64,000 nucleotides of DNA from NCBI GenBank assembly GCA_964483245.1, contig CAZABP010000006.1, positions 62,001 through 126,000 on the forward strand, given 5' to 3'. Under the pieces are notes generated by a model, which saw only the letters and a list, made by a program, of their open reading frames with translations, did not search any database and was not told the DNA's origin. Origin of the DNA: CAZABP01 sp964483245. GTDB lineage: Bacteria; Planctomycetota; UBA1135; UBA2386. This document shows, in pieces, positions 50,877 through 58,265 of this stretch (its first letter is position 1; every line of letters starts with the position of its first letter). The translations under genes were made by a program, and so were the position numbers.

Positions 50877-52114
50877 ACGAAACCGGTCCGAACCGCCGCG
50901 AGTTCCTGGCTTCGCTGGCCATGCTGCCGGCGGCGCTGCAGTTGCGCGTCTCCCGCCGCGAGCCGGCGCGCGCGCTGATCCTGGTCTGGCTGGACGGCGG
51001 GATGTCGCATCTCGACACGTTCGACTGCAAGCCGGAGGCGACGCCTGACATCCGCGGGGACCTGACGAGCCGGCGCACGAAGCTGGATGGGGTGTTCGTC
51101 AGCGAGCACTTGCCACGCCTCGCCGAACGGATCGACCGCTGCACGCTGCTCCGCTCGCTGACGCACGGCGAAGGGAACCACGACCGCGGCTCGCACCTGC
51201 TGCTGACCGGACACCGGCCATCGCCGGTGCTCGTGCATCCGCCGCTCGGTGCGCTGCTGGCCGACGTCGATCAGGTCGTGCCGCCGTTCGTCGCGATTCC
51301 GCGCGCGCCGGAGTACGGGCATCACGGGTTCCTCGCGGCGACGCGCGGGCCATTCGAGGTCGGGGGTGATCCGGGGCGGCCGGACTTCGCCGTGCGCGAC
51401 CTCGCGCCGGATGCTGCGCGCGCACGGGCGCACGACCTGCTTGCCGAGCTCGACGCCCTCGACGAGACGCCGAAGGACCGCGCCGAGCGGGAGCGGGATG
51501 CATTCCATGCGCGCGCGCGGGCGTTGTCGCTCGATCCGGCGGCGCGGAGCTGGTTCGAGCTCGGCGCCGAGCCGGCCGAGCTGCGCTCGCGCTATGGGCG
51601 GCATCGGCTCGGCCAGAGCTGTCTGCTGGCGCGGCGGCTCGTCGAAGGTGGCGCACGTTGCGTGTTGGTGCAGGATCCGGGCTGGGACCACCACGTGCAG
51701 ATCCGTTCGGCGCTGACGTACGGGTTCCCGCCGAAGCTGACCGCGCTCGACGAGGCTGTCGCGGCACTGATCGACGACCTGCGCGCGCGTGGGCTGGACG
51801 AACGCGTCGTCGTCTGCGTCGCCAGCGAGTTCGGCCGCACGCCGCGGCTGAACCCGAGCGCCGGCCGCGATCACTGGCCGCGCGCGCAGAGCGTGCTGCT
51901 GTACGGCGCGGGCCTGCAGCCGGGCGTCATCGGCCGCACCGATGCGCGCGGCGAAGAACCGGCCGAACGCCCGCTGTCCCCCAGCGATCTCGTCGCGACG
52001 CTCTGGCACGTGCTCGGCGGCGATCCGGAGCAGGTGCTGCGCACGCCGGACGGCCGGCCGGTGCGCGTGCTCGCGCCGGAGGCGGCGCCGATCCCCGAGG
52101 CGCTGCGCGTTTGA
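50873..52114 (+). CDS. DUF1501 (sulfatase-like) exported protein
   Basis: A 413-aa protein of the alkaline-phosphatase/sulfatase-like DUF1501 family. The N terminus has a twin-Arg-like signal (NRREFLASLAMLPAAL). Family motifs are LVWLDGGMSHLDTFDCKP, RSLTHGEGNHDRGSHLLLTG, VQDPGWDHH and ASEFGRTPR. It is translated with the PSD1 protein and is presumably its partner outside the cytoplasm. Confidence 0.9.
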   Translation: MNETGPNRREFLASLAMLPAALQLRVSRREPARALILVWLDGGMSHLDTFDCKPEATPDIRGDLTSRRTKLDGVFVSEHLPRLAERIDRCTLLRSLTHGEGNHDRGSHLLLTGHRPSPVLVHPPLGALLADVDQVVPPFVAIPRAPEYGHHGFLAATRGPFEVGGDPGRPDFAVRDLAPDAARARAHDLLAELDALDETPKDRAERERDAFHARARALSLDPAARSWFELGAEPAELRSRYGRHRLGQSCLLARRLVEGGARCVLVQDPGWDHHVQIRSALTYGFPPKLTALDEAVAALIDDLRARGLDERVVVCVASEFGRTPRLNPSAGRDHWPRAQSVLLYGAGLQPGVIGRTDARGEEPAERPLSPSDLVATLWHVLGGDPEQVLRTPDGRPVRVLAPEAAPIPEALRV

Positions 52115-52344
52115 GAAGGGTTGCGGCACAACTGGTGCTGAGGTGAATCGTGCAGCAGACCTGACCGCCGAGGTGATGGTGCAGGAGCAGCGGGTCGTGG
52201 AGCCGAGGCTGTGAGGGAGGACCGATGCATGCGCGACGAGAGCTATGGTCGCGGAGCCAATCGGCCGGCGCTGCGGGGGCTTGGATCACCTGCGAGCGCG
52301 GGTTTCAAGCCACGTGTCTGTGCGGTAGGCTCGTCGCTGTCTAC

Positions 52345-52362
52345 GGAGGAGTCAAAAGCATG
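52345..52362 (+). promoter_or_regulatory. Strong ribosome binding site and ATG ahead of the octanucleotide tract
   Basis: GGAGGAG at 52345-52351 is followed after 8 nt by ATG 52360 and a second in-frame ATG 52363. This is among the best Shine-Dalgarno sequences in the window. The frame it opens (MMPLIRALALSR...) runs through the repeat tract and stops at TAG 52441-52443. It therefore marks the real start of the downstream gene, now out of frame. The region 52115-52344 shows no gene or clear structure. Confidence 0.75.
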
Positions 52363-52374
52363 ATGCCGTTGATT

Positions 52375-52426
52375 CGCGCTCTCGCGCTCTCGCGCTCTCG
52401 CGCTCTCGCGCTCTCGCGCTCTCGCG
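52375..52426 (+). repeat. Octanucleotide tandem repeat (CGCGCTCT, 6.5 copies) in a signal-peptide coding region
   Basis: Six perfect copies of CGCGCTCT (52375-52422) plus a half copy. The unit length is not a multiple of three, so each slip changes the frame. The distance from ATG 52360 to the downstream frame (52458) is 98 nt, 2 more than a multiple of 3; removing one unit gives 90 nt and restores one continuous frame, as does adding two units. In every frame the repeat encodes a harmless RALALSRS-type stretch. Confidence 0.9.
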
Positions 52427-52457
52427 TGAGCGCCTCGCCCTAGCCGCTCTCGCGGGC

Positions 52458-55145
52458 ATGGCCCTCCCTGCGGTCGGGACAAGCCAGCAGGGTCCGCAAG
52501 ACCCGCCGCGATCCGACTACGTGTTCCACATCTACGTAAGTCCCCTCTACGGCGACAACGCGCGGGCGACAGCACTCAACCCGAGCACGTCGCCAACCGG
52601 CGCGCAGCTCATGCCGCTCGACCGGCATCCGCAGCCCCCGGATGCGAACAACATCAAGCCGATCACCGGCTTCCTGAACCACGCGCCGTACCCGTTCAAG
52701 ACGCTGACTCGGTCGAATGGCGCGCTCGCCTGGATCGATGCGAACTTCCGCCCCGGTTCGCCGCCGTTCTTTCCATGGACCAATTCGTCCACTGAGCGGC
52801 GCGTCACGCACGTGGTCGTCCACTGCCTTCCCGGGCTGTACGGACCCGCACAGATCGGCGTTGTCCCTTCTCCGATCGACCCAGCGACCGCGCTGCCGTG
52901 GAACGGCGAGGAATGGCCCGCCATCATCCGCGACAGGGTCAGCATCCAGGGCACCTCAGCCCTGGACACGATCTTCGACGCGCGCGGCGAGCCTGACGGT
53001 ACGACGCCTCCAGTCCTGGTCGTGAACGAAGACAGAGGACCGCTCGAATCCAGCTACTTCACGCATCAGCAGTCGTTCATCGACTCGGTCCAGATCCGCG
53101 GCGGTCGCGTTCCGTTGGAGAGCACGACGGCTCCGGTCGGTTCAGGCGCTGGGATCTACGTCCACGGGCGACGGCCCAACCAGCAGGAGTTCGCCATCTC
53201 CCGGATCCGCATCACCAACTGCGTCTTCACGGACAACATCGTGGGGGTCGGCCTCGACGGCTACTGGCTGGGCGATTACCCGAGCATGGTCGATCTCGGG
53301 CACCGCCCCATGATCGTGAACAACACGTTCGCCTGGAACCGTTGCGGACTCTGGTGTGGTTCAACCGCGGTGCGGCCCATCTCAGATCCGTTTCGGAACC
53401 TGTTGAGCTACCCGGTTCTGATCAACAACATCTTCGACAGCGGTAGCCCGAGCTGGGCGATCACGGGCGTGACCGGATTCGAGGGGGTCAAGCCGGAGGA
53501 CAAGCAGATCAGGGCAGTCCTGTCGCCACCCGTGCTGTTGCAGGCAGCGGGCGATGGTGTGGACTTCAATGCCTGGGAGGATAGCGCAGATCCACCCAAC
53601 CCTCCCTACGTCAACCTCGGGAACAGCGGAATGTTCGCAGTTGCTGCGATCTGGCCGCGCGTCGATGTCAGCACTTCTGGCTCTGTGGTGTGGTTCGGCC
53701 CCCGAGTCGATCTGACGCCATTCACGAAGAGTGGGTCACCCAGAGCCTGCTCGCTCTACGTGAACGACATCTTCCGCAACTCTCCCGAAGGCGGGACTGG
53801 GTTCGAGTACTCACGCTACGACTTCCGCCTCGCACCGAACGTCAACACGACGACCAGCCCGCCTGGCTCCGTCAATCCGCCACCGCGGAATCCGCTGGTG
53901 AACAAAGGCATCGAGGCCGCGCAACCCGATGGCACGATGCTGTTCCCGATCACCCCGGCAAACGGCGAGATCCTCATCGATGAGCCAGGGCTACCTCTCG
54001 GCGCCGAGGAGTCGCGAGTCGACGGCTGGGATTGGGACGGCGAAGGCTTCGGCAATCCGAGGAGCGAGGCTCGGCAGGGGTTCGCGACAGGCACGTTCGG
54101 ACAGAGCCAGGAGTTCGTGTCGCACATGGATCTGGGCTTCGACGAGATGGGGCCCTTGATCATGGCAGGGTATCTCGCGAGCACACGCAGCTTCGTGAAG
54201 CTGTCGGTGGCGCAGGGTGGAGTCACGCTTCCGGACCGTGGGCGGATCTTCTACTTCAACCTGATGACAGGCGGTACGCCGCCGCCGCCAGCGTCCTATC
54301 CGCGACCGCTGGCAAACGCGCCGTTCGGGATCGGGGAAGGTTGGTACCAGCACGTGCAGGCGGGAGTCGACCTCGAGGATCTGAACTACACGAAGCTGTA
54401 CGTTCTTGGACCCGGTTCGCTCCGCAGGTTCACGGCGCAGTCCCCACCGCCGTGGCACTTCTCGTCGATCCCGCGTGCCCTGCGGTGCGATTTCTCACCG
54501 AGCCTCCTCCTCGATCCGCACTCGGAGTGGGGCAGGTTGCTCGTTCATCCCCCCATTTACACCAGTGAGGATCCATACGCCGCGAACCCCTGGCACGACG
54601 ATCTGGTTGGAGTCGGCCTGAAGTCACTCAACAACCCGGCGCTGTTCCACAACCTGGGCGGGACGATCCACAATGATGTCTCGGTGGGTACGAAGGGGCT
54701 CTTCGGGCTCAAGGCAACTGCGGTACTCGACGCCACGATCAACCCGCCGGGAGCGTCAGTGCTCGGTGGCGGCGCCTACGTGATTCCCCCCACCGCACCG
54801 TTCGGCCCGTGGACTCCTTGCGGTGGTGCTCCAGGCGCTCCGTACACCGTCGGCACGTGGGGCTATGGCGACGCGCAGCTCGGCTGCCCCGACGTCATCC
54901 CGTACTTCGGCAGCGGCTCCGACTTCCTCGGCATCCGTTACAACTGCCAAGTCGGCACTGCGGATAGCAACCTGCAGACGTTCCTCGCGATCCGTGACGC
55001 AGGCCAGGGCGCGGAAGCATCCGCCGGGGAAGCCAACCTGAGGCGGTTGCCGCGGCAGGCGACCCTGCTCGAGCTCCTCGACCACAACACCCGCGCTTCC
55101 CTGCTGCTCGAGCAGCGCTGGCGCGATGGGCAGAAGAAGAGGTGA
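52458..55145 (+). CDS. Secreted parallel beta-helix protein, probably phase-variable (start at 52360 now out of frame)
   Basis: The frame codes for 895 aa from ATG 52458, but that ATG is inside a signal peptide. Upstream in the same frame come SRERLALAALAGMALPAVG codons (from 52422), which have no start of their own. The intended start is ATG 52360, separated by the 8-bp tract. The mature protein has right-handed parallel beta-helix features around residues 200-330 (RIRITNCVFTDNIVGVGLDG, MIVNNTFAWNRCGLWCG, VLINNIFDSGS), as in pectate-lyase-like surface proteins. The rest is beta-rich with no catalytic domain I recognise. Codon use is less GC-biased than in the neighbours. A second secreted protein follows after 4 nt. 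Confidence 0.8.
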   Translation: MALPAVGTSQQGPQDPPRSDYVFHIYVSPLYGDNARATALNPSTSPTGAQLMPLDRHPQPPDANNIKPITGFLNHAPYPFKTLTRSNGALAWIDANFRPGSPPFFPWTNSSTERRVTHVVVHCLPGLYGPAQIGVVPSPIDPATALPWNGEEWPAIIRDRVSIQGTSALDTIFDARGEPDGTTPPVLVVNEDRGPLESSYFTHQQSFIDSVQIRGGRVPLESTTAPVGSGAGIYVHGRRPNQQEFAISRIRITNCVFTDNIVGVGLDGYWLGDYPSMVDLGHRPMIVNNTFAWNRCGLWCGSTAVRPISDPFRNLLSYPVLINNIFDSGSPSWAITGVTGFEGVKPEDKQIRAVLSPPVLLQAAGDGVDFNAWEDSADPPNPPYVNLGNSGMFAVAAIWPRVDVSTSGSVVWFGPRVDLTPFTKSGSPRACSLYVNDIFRNSPEGGTGFEYSRYDFRLAPNVNTTTSPPGSVNPPPRNPLVNKGIEAAQPDGTMLFPITPANGEILIDEPGLPLGAEESRVDGWDWDGEGFGNPRSEARQGFATGTFGQSQEFVSHMDLGFDEMGPLIMAGYLASTRSFVKLSVAQGGVTLPDRGRIFYFNLMTGGTPPPPASYPRPLANAPFGIGEGWYQHVQAGVDLEDLNYTKLYVLGPGSLRRFTAQSPPPWHFSSIPRALRCDFSPSLLLDPHSEWGRLLVHPPIYTSEDPYAANPWHDDLVGVGLKSLNNPALFHNLGGTIHNDVSVGTKGLFGLKATAVLDATINPPGASVLGGGAYVIPPTAPFGPWTPCGGAPGAPYTVGTWGYGDAQLGCPDVIPYFGSGSDFLGIRYNCQVGTADSNLQTFLAIRDAGQGAEASAGEANLRRLPRQATLLELLDHNTRASLLLEQRWRDGQKKR

Positions 55146-55149
55146 ACCG

Positions 55150-56724
55150 ATGAGCCCACTTCGCTCCACGTGCACCATCGCCTGGCTCCTTGCGCTGATC
55201 ACCGGCATCGCGGGATCCCTCGAGGCGCAAGGCGCGCCCATCCAGTTCAAGCACTTCCCGCACGGCCGGTTCGTTCCAGCCGGCAACATCTTCACTCTCG
55301 CGTTCGATGCCAACCGGGACGAGGCAGTCGAGCTGACTCATGCCGGTCCCGCCCCAAGCTGCAACTGCTCGACCTGCGGGCCGACGATCCACCGCAACCG
55401 CGGCAACGCGACCTTCGAAACCCTCTGCGCCAGCACGAGCGGCTGGAATGGCCGCACCAATCCAGGTGCGTATCACGATGCAGGAGACATGGATCGAGAC
55501 GGCGACCTCGACGTCGTGGTGGCCATGCCATTCGCAGACTTGAGTGCGGCAGCTCTATTCCGCAACGACGGAACGGGCAAGTACTCGATCGACCCCCAGA
55601 CTCTGTTCCCCCGACCCGCTGGCCGGCGGTTTCCGTCCGGAACCGTACTGCTCGACATCGACCGCGACGGCGATCTCGACGTCTACGTGATGGATTGGCT
55701 CGCCGAGGACCGCCTCTACCGGAACGACGGCACCGGCGGATTCACCGATCTGACCGCGACGCACTTGCCCTCGCTGCCTGAGAACACGACGCGTGTCGCG
55801 CACGGCGATCTCGATGGCGACGGGTACGAGGATCTCGTTTGGACCGGCTGGTCGTACACGACCCAAGTCGCGCCACGGCGGATCCTGTTGAACGACAAGA
55901 CCGGATCGTTCCGCGTTGCAACGGTCCTGCCGCAGGTCACCGGCGAGTGGATCGAGTTCGGCGACGTGGACGGCGATGGGGACTTGGACCTGATGACCGC
56001 CCAGGGCGGGGTACCGCCGTACGAGCTCTGGCTGAATGATGGCAGGGCGAACCTCACTCCCGCGCACGATCGGCTACCGCAGTTCACGCCGCCGGCCGGG
56101 GGGGCGCAGTTCAAGCTTTCAGACCTCGACGGAGACGGCGACTTGGACGCGTACCGCGTCGCGTCACCCGACAAGACTGTGACGTGGGGCATTGGTGTGT
56201 GGCTGAACGACGGAAAGGGCTACTTCACGGATGTCACGAAGCAAGCAATGTTGGGACAGCATCTCTCGATACAGAACGAAGGGGCAACCGCTGCCGATCT
56301 AGACGGCGATGGCGACATCGACTTGGCCGCCTGCACGCCGCAGTGGCCGGGTCCAATCGAGGGCTACGTCATGTTCAACCTCCAGCGGCAGCTCGACATC
56401 CCGTCGCAAGCCAAGCTCGGAACGCCGTTCCCGATCGACCTCTGGGCCGACGCGAATCATCTCGTGTTCCCGCACGCAGGCGCCAACCGCGTCGACTGGC
56501 GCATCCCGGGCATCGGTCGCTGGGTCATCGATCCGGCGACCTGGATCCCGCTCGGACCGATGTTGATTCCTGCGTCCCGCACTGCGCGCTTGACCGTCAC
56601 GGTCCCGAACGATCCTGGCCTGGTCGGCGTTCCGTTCACGGTGCAAGCGATCGATGCATGGACCTCGACGAACGGCGTCCATCTGCGCGCGATGAACTGG
56701 CTCGAGAGCAGGATCGTGCCGTAG
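55150..56724 (+). CDS. Secreted FG-GAP/VCBS-repeat protein
   Basis: A 524-aa exported protein; signal peptide IAWLLALITGIAGSLEAQ. From about residue 110 it has five or more FG-GAP/VCBS repeats with calcium-loop motifs (DMDRDGDLDVVVA, DIDRDGDLDVYVM, DLDGDGYEDLVW, DVDGDGDLDLMTA, DLDGDGDLDAYRV, DLDGDGDIDLAAC), forming a beta-propeller. The C-terminal domain contains LTVTVPNDPGLVGVPFTVQA, like the C-terminal domain of the M36 peptidases. AGAGG lies before ATG 55150. It follows the beta-helix gene by 4 nt and would share its transcript. Confidence 0.85.
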   Translation: MSPLRSTCTIAWLLALITGIAGSLEAQGAPIQFKHFPHGRFVPAGNIFTLAFDANRDEAVELTHAGPAPSCNCSTCGPTIHRNRGNATFETLCASTSGWNGRTNPGAYHDAGDMDRDGDLDVVVAMPFADLSAAALFRNDGTGKYSIDPQTLFPRPAGRRFPSGTVLLDIDRDGDLDVYVMDWLAEDRLYRNDGTGGFTDLTATHLPSLPENTTRVAHGDLDGDGYEDLVWTGWSYTTQVAPRRILLNDKTGSFRVATVLPQVTGEWIEFGDVDGDGDLDLMTAQGGVPPYELWLNDGRANLTPAHDRLPQFTPPAGGAQFKLSDLDGDGDLDAYRVASPDKTVTWGIGVWLNDGKGYFTDVTKQAMLGQHLSIQNEGATAADLDGDGDIDLAACTPQWPGPIEGYVMFNLQRQLDIPSQAKLGTPFPIDLWADANHLVFPHAGANRVDWRIPGIGRWVIDPATWIPLGPMLIPASRTARLTVTVPNDPGLVGVPFTVQAIDAWTSTNGVHLRAMNWLESRIVP

Positions 56725-56808
56725 CGCGGCAGTCCGGCCTAGTCGCGCTACGCCGATCCGATCACGAGTCGCATGATCCGCGCTGCGGATCGTTAGCAGC
56801 ACGCGCGC

Positions 56809-57636
56809 ATGTTGCAGAAGAGCACGACCAGTACCGCATCGCCCGAAGCCCCAACCAGCAGCTGGTGCGCGCTCGCGGCGCTGCTCGCCGCTTGCGCTGC
56901 ACCGCCGGTGCACCACGAAGGGCCGGTGACCGGCGTCGCGGTCGCCGGCGGGCGCACGTTCACCTGCTCGCAGGCGGGGCTGTTCGCCGGCGACCGGTTC
57001 CTGGCCCCGCTGCCGTTCCGCCCGTTCGCGCTGGCGGCACACGACGGTGCCGCGCCGTTCCTGCTCGCGGGTGGAGGCGCACCCGCGCGCCGCGGTGAGC
57101 TCGCGCTGCTCGACCTGCAAGGCCGCGTGCTCGCGCAGACGACGCTGGCGCAGGATCTCGTCTACGCCGTCGCGATCGCACCGGACGGCAGCGAAGCCAC
57201 CGCCGCGCTCGCGGACGGACGCGTGTTGCGCGTGGCGTTGCCAGGACTCGCGGTCCTCGGTGAGCGACAGCGGCACGATGGCCCGGCGGTCGCCGTCGCC
57301 TATGCGCCGGATGGCTGCCTGCTCGCATCCGCCGGCCGCGACGGGCGGATCCTGGTCGCGGATCCACGCACGACCACGCACGCAGCGGCGATCGTGGATC
57401 ACACGGCCCCGGTCACCTGCGTCGCGTTCTCGCCCGACAGCCAGCTGCTCGCGTCCGGCGCCGCCGACGCGCGGATCCGCCTGCACGAGCGGACCGGCCG
57501 GCTGCTGCACACCTGGCAGCGTCTCGGCGGGCCGATCGAGCGTGTCGCCTTCGATGGCGCGGCGATCGTCTACACGACACGGGCCGGCGCCGAACGACCG
57601 GCCGCCGCCGGCACCGTTACGCTGCCGGCCCGCTGA
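56809..57636 (+). CDS. Lipoprotein with WD40-like repeats
   Basis: A 275-aa predicted lipoprotein (LAALLAACAAPP lipobox after an N-terminal stretch rich in Ser, Thr and Pro). The mature part holds WD40-like blades (VAVAYAPDGCLLASAGRDGRILVADP, VTCVAFSPDSQLLASGAADARIRLHE). With about five blades it may form an incomplete or small propeller. Function unknown; propellers bind proteins. ATG 56809 is the first start. Confidence 0.72.
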   Translation: MLQKSTTSTASPEAPTSSWCALAALLAACAAPPVHHEGPVTGVAVAGGRTFTCSQAGLFAGDRFLAPLPFRPFALAAHDGAAPFLLAGGGAPARRGELALLDLQGRVLAQTTLAQDLVYAVAIAPDGSEATAALADGRVLRVALPGLAVLGERQRHDGPAVAVAYAPDGCLLASAGRDGRILVADPRTTTHAAAIVDHTAPVTCVAFSPDSQLLASGAADARIRLHERTGRLLHTWQRLGGPIERVAFDGAAIVYTTRAGAERPAAAGTVTLPAR

Positions 57637-57688
57637 TCGCGCCAACTCACGCGCCCGCTGCGTGCGCTGCCGTGCTCCAATGCGGCGC

Positions 57689-58135
57689 ATGCAGAACGAT
57701 CTGGATGTCAAGAAGGTCGTCGGCGTCCTCAACCGGATCCTCGAGTCCGAGCTCGCCGGCGTCGTCCGTTACACGCACTACTCGTTCATGGTGTTCGGGC
57801 ATCACCGGATCCCGATCGTCAAGTGGCTGCGCGAGCAGGCGGACGAGGCGCTGGCACACGCGTGCCGGGCCGGTGAGATGATCACGCATCTCGGCGAGCA
57901 TCCATCGCTCGGGATCGGCGGGCTGCTCGAGACGGCGCAGCACGACATCGCCGCGATCCTGCGCGAATCACTCGAGCACGAGAAGCACGGCCTCGCGCTG
58001 TATCACGAACTGCTCGCGCTCGTGCAGGGGCGTTCGGTGATGCTCGAGGAGATGGCGCGCGAGATGGCTGCGGCCGAAGAAGAGCACGTCGGCGAAGTGA
58101 TCAAGATGATGCGGCGGCCGGGCGAGATCTCGTAG
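57689..58135 (+). CDS. Ferritin-like (bacterioferritin-type) protein
   Basis: A 148-aa four-helix-bundle protein. Helix A has LNRILESELAGVVRYTHYSF, helix B EQADEALAHACRAGEMITHLGEHP, and helices C and D ESLEHEKHGLALYHELL and AAEEEHVGEVIKMM; these supply the Glu/His residues of a di-iron ferroxidase site. It could store iron or oxidise Fe(II). ATG 57680 would add MRR; I prefer 57689, which starts as in relatives. It precedes the glgE operon by 130 nt with a hairpin between. Confidence 0.82.
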   Translation: MQNDLDVKKVVGVLNRILESELAGVVRYTHYSFMVFGHHRIPIVKWLREQADEALAHACRAGEMITHLGEHPSLGIGGLLETAQHDIAAILRESLEHEKHGLALYHELLALVQGRSVMLEEMAREMAAAEEEHVGEVIKMMRRPGEIS

Positions 58136-58143
58136 CACGCGCG

Positions 58144-58162
58144 GCGTGCAAAGCTTGCACGC
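58144..58162. repeat. Short perfect inverted repeat between ferritin-like gene and glgE
   Basis: GCGTGCAA (58144-58151), a 3-nt loop AGC, and TTGCACGC (58155-58162). It lies 8 nt after the ferritin-like stop and 103 nt before glgE. It could be the terminator of the first gene or an operator for the second; there is no T-tract. The rest of the gap holds nothing recognisable. Confidence 0.4.
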
Positions 58163-58265
58163 AATACGCGGACTGCGGGTTGCCGCGGCGCGAGCCTCGG
58201 TCTAGGTTCGCACGGCTCGCGACCCGCATGAATTGCCTCGTTTTGATCCATCGATCGCGGCCTGC

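Noticed and set aside
52225..52443. A 72-codon frame spanning the octanucleotide repeat taken as a small gene
   Set aside because: Only its last part follows the strong ribosome binding site, and it ends at once after the repeat. It is better explained as the out-of-frame start of the downstream secreted protein.
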